Assembly (NCBI GenBank): GCA_003133645.1
Contig: PKYI01000200.1
Span: forward strand, 1-64,000
Direction of reading: 5' to 3'
Length of the DNA: 64,000 nt
Source: Acidobacteriota bacterium
GTDB lineage: Bacteria > Acidobacteriota > Thermoanaerobaculia > Thermoanaerobaculales > Thermoanaerobaculaceae
Notes under the pieces: model-generated
The model's input: the letters and a program-made list of their open reading frames with translations, nothing else
The model's database searches: none
Told to the model about the DNA's origin: nothing
Shown: piece after piece, positions 49,369 to 58,322 of the stretch
Numbering within the stretch: position 1 is the stretch's first letter
Layout of the letters: each line of letters opens with the position of its first letter
Translations under genes and position numbers: made by a program

Positions 49369-49447
49369 CGCTCCTACGGCACGTTCGAACTGGAACTGTC
49401 GACCGCCGCTGGACGGGCCGAGAGGCCGGCCGCCCAGCGGGCGACCG

Positions 49448-50764
49448 CTACGTCACCACCTTGCGGACCAGCTCCTCGATGACGCCGGGCTCGATCTCCT
49501 CGAGCTCGTACGTGACCTCGGCGATCGGCTTGTTGGTCTTGAGGATGCGCGTGAGGTCGATCGGCGTGCCCTCGACCACGACATCGCACGGGGTCGCGTT
49601 GATGGTCGCCTCGAGGTCCGCGATCTGCTGGTCGGAGTAGCCCATCGCCGGCAGGATCGCCCCGGAGTTCGGGTACTTCTTGTAGGTTGCGGCGATCGTC
49701 CCCACCGCGTACGGCTTCGCGTCCACGATCTCGGAGGCGCCCGCGCTCTTCGCGGCGAACCAACCCGCACCGTAAGTCATGCCGCCGTGCGTGAGCGTTG
49801 GACCGTCCTCGACCACGAGCGCGCGCTTGCCCTTGATAAGCTCGGGCTTGTCCACGGTGATCTTCGAGGCGCACTTGATCACGCGCGCCGTCGGGTTGTG
49901 TCGCTTGCAGTTCTCCAGCACCTCCTCGACCTTGACCGGGTCGGCCGTCTGGACCTTGTTGATGATCAGGAGGTCGGCCATGAGGAAGTTGGACTCGCCC
50001 GGGTAGTACGTCAGCTCGTGGCCGGGACGGTGCGGGTCGACGAGCGTAATCAAGAGGTTGGGCTTGTAGAACGACGTGTCGTTGTTGCCGCCGTCCCAGA
50101 GGATCACGTCGGCTTCCTTCTCCGCCTCGCGCAGGATCATCTCGTAGTCCACGCCGGCGTAGACGATGAAGCCGTTGTCGATGTGCGGCTCGTACTCCTC
50201 GCGCTCCTCGATCGTGCACTCGTGCGTGTCGAGGTCGGCGTACGTCTCGAAGCGCTGGCACGCCTGCTTCGCGAGGTCGCCGTAAGGCATCGGGTGGCGG
50301 ATCGCGACGACCTTCTTCCCCATCGCCTTGAGGATGCGCGACACGTAGCGGGTGGTCTGCGACTTGCCGACGCCGGTGCGCACGGCGCAGATCGCGATCA
50401 CGGGCTTGGTCGACGCGATCATCGTGCGCTGCACCGAGCAGACGCCGAAGTTCGCGCCCCACGCGATGACGTGGCTGCCCTTGTCCATCACGTACTGATG
50501 TGGAACGTCGGAGTAGGAGAACCAGACGTCGTCGATCGCATTCTCCTTGACCAGCTTCTCGAGATCGCTTTCCGGGAAGATCGGAATCCCCTTCGGGTAC
50601 AGCTTGCCCGCAAGGGACGGCGGGTACTCCCGACCCTCGATGTCGGGGATCTGGGTGGCTGTGAACGCCACCACTTCCACTTCCGGGTTGTCCCGGAAGA
50701 GGCAGTTGAAGTTGTGGAAGTCCCGTCCGGCGGCTCCCATGATCACGACCTTACGCTTCGCCAT
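49448..50764 (-). CDS. Cyclic 2,3-diphosphoglycerate synthetase-like GTPase
   Basis: A 438-aa protein. 'KVVIMGAAGRDFHNFNCLFRD' forms an N-terminal Rossmann-like unit (about 1-130), followed by a P-loop domain with 'ICAVRTGVGKSQTTRYVS' (Walker A about 140), 'DVILWDGGNNDTSFYKP', and 'LLIINKVQTAD' (NKxD-like). This is the family of archaeal cyclic 2,3-DPG synthetase, found also in some bacteria and often annotated only as GTPase. Whether this one makes the thermoprotectant is unknown. ATG 50764 has AGGAGG close upstream; the ORF track adds 31 residues. Confidence 0.85.
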   Translation of the reverse strand: MAKRKVVIMGAAGRDFHNFNCLFRDNPEVEVVAFTATQIPDIEGREYPPSLAGKLYPKGIPIFPESDLEKLVKENAIDDVWFSYSDVPHQYVMDKGSHVIAWGANFGVCSVQRTMIASTKPVIAICAVRTGVGKSQTTRYVSRILKAMGKKVVAIRHPMPYGDLAKQACQRFETYADLDTHECTIEEREEYEPHIDNGFIVYAGVDYEMILREAEKEADVILWDGGNNDTSFYKPNLLITLVDPHRPGHELTYYPGESNFLMADLLIINKVQTADPVKVEEVLENCKRHNPTARVIKCASKITVDKPELIKGKRALVVEDGPTLTHGGMTYGAGWFAAKSAGASEIVDAKPYAVGTIAATYKKYPNSGAILPAMGYSDQQIADLEATINATPCDVVVEGTPIDLTRILKTNKPIAEVTYELEEIEPGVIEELVRKVVT

Positions 50765-50866
50765 ATCCACCTCCTGTAGGTGCCGGCGTCTCCAAAACGC
50801 CGGGGCTCGGTATGGCGTACCGAGCTGCTCCGCCGGGTAAGGCTGAACCGGCGGCAAATTTCGGAT

Positions 50867-50929
50867 CTCGGGGTTCGGGGTTTGGGGTTCGGGAACAACG
50901 AATCCCGGGCCCCGAGCCCCGAGCCCCGT
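50867..50929. repeat. Imperfect inverted repeat of CGGGGTTCGGGG words downstream of guaA
   Basis: Two 25-bp arms, 50869-50893 and 50904-50928, match at 20 of 25 positions; all mismatches would be G-U pairs in plus-strand RNA. The loop is AACAACGAAT. The arms are built from the repeated unit CGGGG(T/C)T. A related GAACCCCGAGCCCC word occurs at about 4509-4524. It could end guaA transcription, but no T-tract follows. Confidence 0.6.
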
Positions 50930-50932
50930 TTC

Positions 50933-52465
50933 TCACTCCCACTCGATCGTGCCGGGGGGCTTGGACGTGACGTCGTACACCACCCGGTTGATCCCCCGCA
51001 CCTCGTTGACGATCCGCCGCGCCACCCGATCGAGCACCTCGGGCGGAAAGCGGTACCAGTCGGCGGTCATGAAGTCCTCGGTGGTCACGGCTCGCAGCGA
51101 GGCGACGTTCTCGTACGTGCGCTGGTCGCCCATCACGCCGACGCTGCGCACCGGCAGCAGCACGGTGAGCGCCTGAGCGATCTCGCGGTAGAGCCCCGCG
51201 GCGCGGATCTCGTCCATGAAGATCGCGTCCGCCCGCTGCAGCAGCGACACGCGCTCGGGCGTGACCTCGCCCAGGACACGTACACCGAGCCCCGGGCCCG
51301 GGAACGGGTGCCGCCAGACGAACTCCTCGGGAAGCCCGAGCGCCTCGCCCAGCCGCCGGACCTCGTCCTTGAACAGGTCGCGCAGCGGTTCCACCAGCGC
51401 CAGGCCCAGCCGCTTCGGGAGCCCGCCGACGTTGTGGTGCGTCTTGATCGTTGCCGACGGCCCGCGCACCGAGGTGGACTCGATCACGTCCGGGTAGAGC
51501 GTGCCCTGGGCGAGGAACCTCGCGTCCGGGAAGCGCTTCGCCTCCTCCTCGAACACGGCGATGAACTCGTGGCCGATCCGGCGCCGCTTCTCCTCCGGGT
51601 CCTCGACCCCGGCCAGGGTGGTGAAGAACCGTTCGGCGGCGTTGACCCGGTCAACCGCGAGCCCGAAGGCGGCGAACCGCGACTGCACCTTGTCGCCCTC
51701 GCCCAGGCGCAGGAGGCCGGTGTCGACGAAGATTGGCGCGGTCCGCTCCCCCACCGCCTCGCGGCACAGCAGGGCCGTGACGGAGGAGTCCACGCCCCCC
51801 GACAGCGCGACGATAATCCGTCCCTCCCGGACCTGCTCGCGGATCCGGGCCACGGAGTCGCGGCGGATCTCCGCCGGCGTCCAGTCGCGGCGGGCGCCGC
51901 AGATGTTGACGAAGTTGAGGAGGATCCGGCGGCCGAGTTCGGTGTGGTTCACCTCGGGGTGGAACTGGATCCCGTAGAAACGCCGCGCCTCGTCGGCCAT
52001 CGCCGCCGCCGGCGCGTTGTCCGTCTTGCCGACCGCCGTAAAGCCGGCGGGCAGCCGCGTGACCCGGTCGCCGTGCGACATCCACACCCGCTGCGTCGCC
52101 CTGGTGCCGGCGAACAGCGGGCACGCCAGGTCCGCGTCCAACTCGGCGGCGCCGTACTCCCTGCTGCCCGCCGGCTCGACCTGGCCGCCGAGCAGGTGCG
52201 CCATCGCCTGCTGCCCGTAGCACAGCCCAAGCACGGGCACGCCGAGCGCGAACACGCCCGGGTCGGGGCGGATGGCGCCCTCCTCGTAGATCGAGGCGGG
52301 GCCGCCCGAGAGCACGATCCCGATCGGGGCGAGCGCTGCGATGTCCCGGGCCGGCGCGTCGCCACGCCGGATCTCGCTGAAAACGCCCAACTCGCGCACC
52401 CTGCGCGCGATGAGCTGGGTGTACTGGGAGCCGAAGTCGAGGATCAGCAGCGTTTCATGAGCCAT
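50933..52465 (-). CDS. guaA: GMP synthase (glutamine-hydrolysing)
   Basis: Amidates XMP to GMP. The 510-aa protein has a class I glutamine amidotransferase domain ('LILDFGSQYTQLIARRVRELG', nucleophile in 'LGLCYGQQ', His-Glu in 'YGIQFHPEVNHT'), an ATP pyrophosphatase domain ('ALSGGVDSSVTALLC') and the dimerisation domain ending 'GINRVVYDVTSKPPGTIEWE'. ATG 52465 is used since the amidotransferase fold begins there; the ORF-track extension of 53 residues is arginine-rich shadow. Confidence 0.97.
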   Translation of the reverse strand: MAHETLLILDFGSQYTQLIARRVRELGVFSEIRRGDAPARDIAALAPIGIVLSGGPASIYEEGAIRPDPGVFALGVPVLGLCYGQQAMAHLLGGQVEPAGSREYGAAELDADLACPLFAGTRATQRVWMSHGDRVTRLPAGFTAVGKTDNAPAAAMADEARRFYGIQFHPEVNHTELGRRILLNFVNICGARRDWTPAEIRRDSVARIREQVREGRIIVALSGGVDSSVTALLCREAVGERTAPIFVDTGLLRLGEGDKVQSRFAAFGLAVDRVNAAERFFTTLAGVEDPEEKRRRIGHEFIAVFEEEAKRFPDARFLAQGTLYPDVIESTSVRGPSATIKTHHNVGGLPKRLGLALVEPLRDLFKDEVRRLGEALGLPEEFVWRHPFPGPGLGVRVLGEVTPERVSLLQRADAIFMDEIRAAGLYREIAQALTVLLPVRSVGVMGDQRTYENVASLRAVTTEDFMTADWYRFPPEVLDRVARRIVNEVRGINRVVYDVTSKPPGTIEWE

Positions 52466-52580
52466 AGGCGGGCTGCAACACAGCCCGCGGCATGCTACCA
52501 GCCCGGCCCGAACCCGGCAACCACGCACGCCGGCGCGGCCCGCCAAGCCGTTTGTCTCCGGCCCGGCCCGACGAGAGGCG

Positions 52581-53750
52581 TCAGAGGTCCCGCAACGCCG
52601 ACGCGACCGGGCGGCGCGCGGCACGGATCGCCGGGGGAACGCCGCCGACGAGGCCCATGAGGAGGGAGAACACGATCCCCTCGCCGAGCAGCGCCGGCGT
52701 GATCCGGAAGGCGAACGCCAGGTGCGAGAACGTCTGCCAGTTCATCGTGCCCGTCGTGAGGCCGTTGATGGGGAGCCCGGCGAGACACCCGAGCACGCCC
52801 CCCACCAGCGCGATGAGGAGCGCCTCGATGAGAAACGAGAACACCACCGCCGCGCTGCCGAACCCCAGGGCCCGCATCGTGGCGATCTCGCGCGAGCGCT
52901 CCGAGACCGCCGAGTACATCGTGTTGAGCGCGCCGAACACGGCGCCGATCCCCATCACGATGGCGACGAGGAACCCCAGCACCCGGATGAGCCTGGTGAG
53001 CGTGCGCGACTGCCTCTCGTAGTACGACGTCTCACGCTCGACCTGGACCGACAGGCGCGGATCGGCGGTCAGGGCGTCCTTGAACACCGCGAACGCCGCC
53101 GGCGAGTCCAGGCGCGCCGTGACCGACTGGAACACATTTCCGGGCCGCTTGTAGACCTGGTTCAGGACGTTGGCGTCGCACCAGATCTCCGAGTCGAAGG
53201 CGCTGCCGCCGGCGTCGAAGACCCCGACCACGGTCCACGTCCCGCCGCCGAACCGGACCGTCGAGCCGAGGTCGAACCCTGCGTACGAGTCGAGCGCGTT
53301 GCGGCCGACGACGAGTTCCGCGAGGCCGGGTTCGAAGAACCTGCCCCGAACGATCCGGATGTTGTCGCGAACCTGCATCGCCCTGGCCGACACGCCCCTC
53401 ACCTGGGCGTTGGCCACGGTCCCGCTCGACTTAAGCTTGAAGCCGGCGATGACGACCACCTCGCCCGACACCAGCGGGCCGCGGGCGTCGCGCGCCACCC
53501 CGGGTGCGTTCTCGATGACGTGCAGCTCGTCGAGCGTCACCGCGCTGACCATCTCCGAATCGGCGCCGGCCCGGCGTACGATCGCGTTGCGCGGCGAGCC
53601 CGAGGCGACCAGCGTCGCCCGGAAACCGTGCGCCATCGCCAGCATCGCGACGAACACGCCGACCGTGCCGGCGATACCGAGCACCGCCACGACCGCCGAC
53701 GTCCAGCGCTGGAGCACGCTCCGGACGTTGTAGGCAAAGGGTATCGCCAT
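52581..53750 (-). CDS. ABC exporter permease, FtsX/MacB type (second permease)
   Basis: A 389-aa membrane protein with TM1 near residues 18-38, a periplasmic domain (about 45-260) and three C-terminal helices: 'LIRVLGFLVAIVMGIGAVFGALNTMYSAVSERSREIATMRALGF', 'FSFLIEALLIALVGGVLGCLAGL'. 'ERSREIATMRALGF' is the typical FtsX motif. It lies 3 nt downstream of a similar permease and is the last gene of the export operon. Cargo unknown; lipoprotein transport, peptide export or drug efflux are all possible. Confidence 0.88.
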   Translation of the reverse strand: MAIPFAYNVRSVLQRWTSAVVAVLGIAGTVGVFVAMLAMAHGFRATLVASGSPRNAIVRRAGADSEMVSAVTLDELHVIENAPGVARDARGPLVSGEVVVIAGFKLKSSGTVANAQVRGVSARAMQVRDNIRIVRGRFFEPGLAELVVGRNALDSYAGFDLGSTVRFGGGTWTVVGVFDAGGSAFDSEIWCDANVLNQVYKRPGNVFQSVTARLDSPAAFAVFKDALTADPRLSVQVERETSYYERQSRTLTRLIRVLGFLVAIVMGIGAVFGALNTMYSAVSERSREIATMRALGFGSAAVVFSFLIEALLIALVGGVLGCLAGLPINGLTTGTMNWQTFSHLAFAFRITPALLGEGIVFSLLMGLVGGVPPAIRAARRPVASALRDL

Positions 53751-53753
53751 CGC

Positions 53754-54893
53754 TCAGACCCTCCGCAGCGCGTCCACGACCTCGAGCCGCATCGCCGAGA
53801 CCGCCGGCAGCGCGCCCGCGGCCGCGCCGACGGCGAGAGCGAGGCCGAACCCGAGCCCGACCGAGCTCCACGGCAGGTAGAACGACGCCAGCATGCCGCG
53901 GGTCGGGTCGCCCCCGAGGGTGAACAGCTTGGCGAATGCGAGGCCGAGCACGCCGCCCAGGCCTGCGATCAGGACCGCCTCGACAAGCACGAGGCCGAGG
54001 ATGTCCGGGTTCGAGAACCCCACCGTTTTGAGGACCGCGAACTCCGCCGTTCGCTCGCGGACGGCGATCGCCATTGTGTTCCCGGTGACCAGCAGGAGCG
54101 TGAAGAACACCACCGCGCCGATCGTCAGGACCAGGAGACCGATATTCCCCATCTGCTTCGCGAACGACGCGGCAAACGCCTTTTCGGTCTGCGTCAGCGT
54201 CTCGTATGGGGAGTTCGCGAAACCGCCGTCGATCGCCTCGGACACCCTCACAGCGTCGTCGGGGTTCGTCAACTTGACGACATACCAGCCGACCGTGCCC
54301 TTGCCGAACCGCCTCTGTTCTTCGAGGTAGTCGTAGCGGAACAGCATCTGTCCGGTGTCCACATCGGGCCGGTTCCCCTCGTAAACGCCGTCGAGGTTGA
54401 ACTCCCACGTCCCCGTCCAGATCGTGCCCCGCAGCGGGATGCGGTCCCCGACCTTCCACCCGAAACGCTTCGCCAGGGAGCGCCCCACGAGGCACCCCTG
54501 GCGGTCGCGCATCAAATTCGCGAGCTGCTCCTTGGGGACCACGTACTCCGAGTAGACCTTGAACCATGTGTCCCTGTCCACCGCAAACTGCGGGAAGAAG
54601 TTGCGTTCGTCCTGGTAGACGCCGCCGAACCAGGTCGCGAAGGTCACGGCGGCCACTCCGGACGCCTGCAGGAGCCGGTCGCGATAGGAGTACGGCAGCG
54701 GCATGATCAGCGAGGTCTTGTTGATCACCGTGAGGCGGTCGACCCCCGCGACGTCCGCCCCGCCGGAGAAGGCGCCGCGGATCGTCACCAGAAGACCGAA
54801 CAGGAAGAGCGCCACCGCGAACGACCCGATGGTCAAGGTGGTGCGCAGCTTCTTCCTCGCCAGGTTCGCCCACACCAGGCCGACGAACCTCAT
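53754..54893 (-). CDS. ABC exporter permease, FtsX/MacB type (first permease)
   Basis: A 379-aa protein with the same four-helix plan as its neighbour. It starts 'MRFVGLVWANLARKKLRTTLTIGSFAVALF' and has 'AVRERTAEFAVLKTVGFSNPDILGLVLVEAVLIAGLGGVLG' in the C-terminal domain. ATG 54893 overlaps the ATPase stop (ATGA). Two different permeases imply a heterodimeric transporter. Confidence 0.88.
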   Translation of the reverse strand: MRFVGLVWANLARKKLRTTLTIGSFAVALFLFGLLVTIRGAFSGGADVAGVDRLTVINKTSLIMPLPYSYRDRLLQASGVAAVTFATWFGGVYQDERNFFPQFAVDRDTWFKVYSEYVVPKEQLANLMRDRQGCLVGRSLAKRFGWKVGDRIPLRGTIWTGTWEFNLDGVYEGNRPDVDTGQMLFRYDYLEEQRRFGKGTVGWYVVKLTNPDDAVRVSEAIDGGFANSPYETLTQTEKAFAASFAKQMGNIGLLVLTIGAVVFFTLLLVTGNTMAIAVRERTAEFAVLKTVGFSNPDILGLVLVEAVLIAGLGGVLGLAFAKLFTLGGDPTRGMLASFYLPWSSVGLGFGLALAVGAAAGALPAVSAMRLEVVDALRRV

Positions 54894-55618
54894 GCCCCAA
54901 CCCCCGCGGAAACGGAACCTTCCACGAGCACGCCCTTGTCGAGGTGGAGCACGACCCCGGCGCGCTCCGCGGCGCGCGGGTCGTGCGTGACCATCAGGAT
55001 GGTCTTGCCGTGCTCGTGGACGAGGCGGCCGAGCAGCTCCATGATCTCGTCGGCGCTCTTGCGGTCGAGGTCGCCGGTGGGTTCGTCGGCGAGAAGGAAC
55101 GTCGCGTCGGCGACGATCGCCCGGGCGATGGCGACGCGCTGTTCCTGGCCGCCCGAAAGCTGGCGCGGGTAGTGGTCCATCCGGTCCAGGAGCCCGACCA
55201 CACCGAGGGTGGCCTCGACGTGCCTCCGGCGCTCGCCCTTCGAGAGCCTCGTGAGCAGCAGCGGCAGCTCGACATTGCCGAACGCCGTGAGCACCGGGAT
55301 CAAGTTGTACATCTGGAAGATGAAACCGACGTGGCGGGCCCGCCACGCGGTGAGCTTGGCGGCGGACATGTGGGTGATCTCGTCGCCCGCCACCGTGATG
55401 CTCCCCGACGTCGGCAGGTCGAGGCCGCCGAGCAGGTTCAGGAGGGTGGTCTTGCCCGAACCGGACGGGCCCATGAAGGCGACGAACTCGCCTCTCTCGA
55501 CGTCCAGGTTGAGGCCCTGCAGGACATGGATCTCCTCGCTGCCGCGCCGGTACTTCTTGTCCAGGTCGCGCACCCGGATGAGGCCGGTGCCGTTCCCCGT
55601 GCCATCCACTCTGACCAT
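54890..55618 (-). CDS. ABC transporter ATPase (LolD/MacB type)
   Basis: A 242-aa nucleotide-binding subunit. Walker A 'GPSGSGKTTLLNLLGGLD', Q-loop 'FIFQMYNLIPVLTAFGNVELP', signature 'LSGGQEQRVAIARAI', Walker B 'FLLADEPTGDLD', H-loop 'MVTHDPRAA'. These match the LolD/MacB subfamily that works with FtsX-type permeases. It lies between the membrane-fusion gene and the permeases; the order MFP-ATPase-permease-permease is a complete MacAB-like exporter except for an outer-membrane channel. Confidence 0.94.
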   Translation of the reverse strand: MVRVDGTGNGTGLIRVRDLDKKYRRGSEEIHVLQGLNLDVERGEFVAFMGPSGSGKTTLLNLLGGLDLPTSGSITVAGDEITHMSAAKLTAWRARHVGFIFQMYNLIPVLTAFGNVELPLLLTRLSKGERRRHVEATLGVVGLLDRMDHYPRQLSGGQEQRVAIARAIVADATFLLADEPTGDLDRKSADEIMELLGRLVHEHGKTILMVTHDPRAAERAGVVLHLDKGVLVEGSVSAGVGA

Positions 55619-55696
55619 GCCGACCTCCGTCCGGTGCGGGGCCGAGGCTTGCCCCCGCGACCTCGCCCCTCACGCCGCAAGTCTCACGCCTCTCGC

Positions 55697-56920
55697 CTAC
55701 TTCACCTTCACCCTATGCCCGTCGCGCAGAGCTGCGGTTGAGGTCACCACGACCTCGTCGCCGGCCGCGACGCCCGCCGTCACCTCGACGTCGGAGCCGG
55801 AAGCCGCGCCCACGCTCACGGTGCGCCGTTCCAACACCCCTTGGCGGACCACGAACACGACCTGCCTGCCGTCAACCTGATGCACCGCCGCGTTCGGGAT
55901 CAAAACGCTGGGGGTGGCCCTGGCGCCGGCCGTCTCGTCGGCCAGAAATGAGACCTTCACCCCCATGTCCGGCAGGATCCGCGGGTCGAGCTTGTCGAGC
56001 GAGACGCGCACCTTCACGGTGGCCTTCTGCCGGTCGGCCGTCGGGATGACCGTCCGCACCTTCGCCGGGATGTGCCACTCCGGGTAGGCGTCGAGCACGG
56101 CGTCCACCCGCTGTCCGGGAACGACCCGGGCGATGTACGACTCGTTGACGTCGACCTCGATCTCGAGCGAGGCCATGTCCACGATCGTCGCGATCCCGGT
56201 GCGGGTGAACCCGCCCCCGGCCGAGAGCGGCGAGACCATCTCGCCGCGCTGCGCGTCCTTCGATACCACCATCCCGGAGAACGGCGCCCGCACCGTGCAG
56301 TTCTCCACGTCCTGCCGGGCCACCCCGATCTCGGCGTCGGCGGCGCGAACCTGCGCCCTCGCTGCGGCGATCTGCGCCCGCAGGCTCTCCGCAGTGGTGC
56401 GCGCGAGGTCCAACGCCTGGGCGGTCGCAACGCCCTCCCTTTCGAGATCGAACTGGCGCTTCTCCTCGCGCTCCGCGTTGGCGAGGTTCACCTCGAGGTT
56501 CTCGATCTGGGCGGCGGTCGCGTCGCGCGCCGTGCGGGAGGCCAGTAGGCGCCGATTCGCGTCGGAGTCGTCGAGGCGAGCCAGGAGCTGCCCCTCAGCG
56601 ACCTCCATCCCCTCGTCCACGTAGACGTCCACGACGCGCGCCGTGATCTTGGCGGCCACCGTGGCGCGGCGGCGCGGAGTGATGTAGCCGCTGGCGTTCA
56701 GCAGCGCGATCGCACCGCCGGGAGCCGGCCTCGCCGCAGCCGTCTCCACAACCGGGGTCCGGCCGAGGAGCGCCCAGCCCACCACCCCCGCCACGGCCAG
56801 CGCGACGATCGCGAGAACGGCGACGATCCATCCCTTGCCGCCGCCCCTTGGGCTGCGGGCACGGTCGTCGATCTTCAGTGCGGAAAGGTCCACTCCCCCG
56901 GAACCCGTGCTCTCGGCCAT
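55697..56920 (-). CDS. Membrane-fusion (HlyD/MacA-like) periplasmic adaptor
   Basis: A 407-aa protein with one N-terminal helix ('WIVAVLAIVALAVAGVVGWALL', about 31-52). Then come lipoyl half ('ASGYITPRRRATVAAKITARVVDVYVDEGMEV'), a long coiled-coil hairpin, the second lipoyl half ('CTVRAPFSGMVVSKDAQRGEMVSP') and beta-barrel. It bridges the permeases to an outer-membrane channel not present here. First gene of the operon; the 279-base divergent gap to kdsD probably contains promoters for both, but only a TAGAAT (57160-57165) on the plus strand is noticeable. Confidence 0.9.
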   Translation of the reverse strand: MAESTGSGGVDLSALKIDDRARSPRGGGKGWIVAVLAIVALAVAGVVGWALLGRTPVVETAAARPAPGGAIALLNASGYITPRRRATVAAKITARVVDVYVDEGMEVAEGQLLARLDDSDANRRLLASRTARDATAAQIENLEVNLANAEREEKRQFDLEREGVATAQALDLARTTAESLRAQIAAARAQVRAADAEIGVARQDVENCTVRAPFSGMVVSKDAQRGEMVSPLSAGGGFTRTGIATIVDMASLEIEVDVNESYIARVVPGQRVDAVLDAYPEWHIPAKVRTVIPTADRQKATVKVRVSLDKLDPRILPDMGVKVSFLADETAGARATPSVLIPNAAVHQVDGRQVVFVVRQGVLERRTVSVGAASGSDVEVTAGVAAGDEVVVTSTAALRDGHRVKVK

Positions 56921-57199
56921 CCTGCCGCTCCTCCTCGTCACGGCCGCGGGCGCCCGTGGGCTTTCCGGCTCCCACTTGACGCCGTAGCGCCCCGCCATGA
57001 TACGCACGCGCCGCCTGGTTTTGGCCGCGTCAGGATTTTGAGGAGCGCCCCCGTCGCGCGCCGCCAGTCCGACCAGCGGAATCGACAAGCGGTCGCGTGG
57101 TTGGCGCATTCCGTGGGGCGTGCCGCCGGACGCCGCGAGCCTTCGCCGCCTTGCCGGGCTAGAATGCCGGAGCTGAGAGCTTTGTCCGAGGGAGGGTGC

Positions 57200-58156
57200 A
57201 TGTCGCTCGAGCTGGCTCGTGAGGTGCTGACGACGGAGGCAGAGGCGATCCTGCGCCTCCGGGATCGGCTCGACCACACCTTCCTTCAAGCCGTGGAGCT
57301 GCTCGTCGGCTGCCAGGGGCGGGTCGTTTGGACCGGGATGGGCAAGTCCGGGATCATCTGTCGCAAGCTCGCGGCCACGATGGCCTCGACCGGCACGCCG
57401 GCGTTGTTCCTGCACCCCGCTGAGGCGATCCACGGTGACATCGGAATGGTCGCCGCCGGCGACGTCGTCGTGGCGGTCTCGAACTCCGGCGAGACCGGCG
57501 AGCTGGTCCAGCTCATGGAGTACCTCAAGCGCCTCGACAACCGGCTGATCGCGATCACCTCCAACCCGTCCTCCACGCTCGCGGGTCACGCCGACGTCCA
57601 CCTCAACCTGGGTGTCGACCGGGAGGCGTGCCCCCTCAATCTGGCGCCGACGGCCTCGACGACTGCGGCGCTGGCCCTGGGCGACGCCCTCGCGATGGCC
57701 GTCTCCGTGCGCAAGGGGTTCAAGCCGGAAGACTTCGCCCAGCTCCACCCGGGCGGGAAGCTGGGCAGAAAGCTGCTCACGGCGGGCGACCTCATGCACG
57801 CCGGCGAGGCGGTCCCGCGGGTGGCCGCCGACACGCCGATGAAGGATGTGATCTACGAGATGTCGCGCAAGGGACTCGGAATCACGACCGTGCAGGACGG
57901 CGACGGCCGGCTGCTCGGGGTGATCACCGACGGCGACCTGCGGCGCCTGATGGAGGCCGACCCCGACCCCCTCGCCCACCGCGCCGCCGAGGTGATGCAC
58001 CCGGGGGGCGTGACGATCGCGCCCGGGACGCTCGCGACCGGCGCCCTGCGTCTGCTCGAGACCCGGCGGATCACGTCGCTCATCGTAGCCGGCCCGGACG
58101 GCCGCGTGGCCGGGATGGTGCACATCCACGACCTCTGGGGCGTCGGTCTGTTCTGA
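57200..58156 (+). CDS. kdsD: Arabinose-5-phosphate isomerase (KdsD/KpsF family)
   Basis: Converts ribulose-5-phosphate to arabinose-5-phosphate for Kdo in lipopolysaccharide. The 318-aa protein has a SIS domain ('VWTGMGKSGIICRKLAATMASTGTPALFLH', 'VAVSNSGETGELVQLM') and two CBS domains ('MKDVIYEMSRKGLGITTVQDGDGRLLGVITDGDLRRLM'). ATG 57200 has GGAGGG directly upstream. Full length and all catalytic regions are present. It supports a lipopolysaccharide-bearing host. Confidence 0.94.
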   Translation: MSLELAREVLTTEAEAILRLRDRLDHTFLQAVELLVGCQGRVVWTGMGKSGIICRKLAATMASTGTPALFLHPAEAIHGDIGMVAAGDVVVAVSNSGETGELVQLMEYLKRLDNRLIAITSNPSSTLAGHADVHLNLGVDREACPLNLAPTASTTAALALGDALAMAVSVRKGFKPEDFAQLHPGGKLGRKLLTAGDLMHAGEAVPRVAADTPMKDVIYEMSRKGLGITTVQDGDGRLLGVITDGDLRRLMEADPDPLAHRAAEVMHPGGVTIAPGTLATGALRLLETRRITSLIVAGPDGRVAGMVHIHDLWGVGLF

Positions 58157-58217
58157 CCGTTCGGGGGCCGGCAACGCCCGCGGCGCCGGCGACCGGGGAC
58201 CGGCCGAGCGGGACCAC

Positions 58218-58259
58218 TTGTCAGCCGGCGGTAACCGAGGCACAATGAACCAGCGTTCA
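58218..58259 (+). promoter_or_regulatory. Promoter with overlapping TGAAC-N4-GTTCA operator upstream of fadN
   Basis: TTGTCA (58218-58223), 17-nt spacer, CACAAT (58241-58246). A perfect dyad TGAAC-CAGC-GTTCA (58246-58259) begins at the end of the -10 and covers the expected start site near 58253. That geometry is typical of a repressor site. TetR-family regulators of fatty-acid degradation bind dyads of this kind; the identity of the regulator is inference. Confidence 0.55.
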
Positions 58260-58322
58260 GTCGCGGCGGTTTTTGGGGGATCCACATCCGCTGGCCAGCC
58301 GGGACGGGCAAAGGAGATATCC

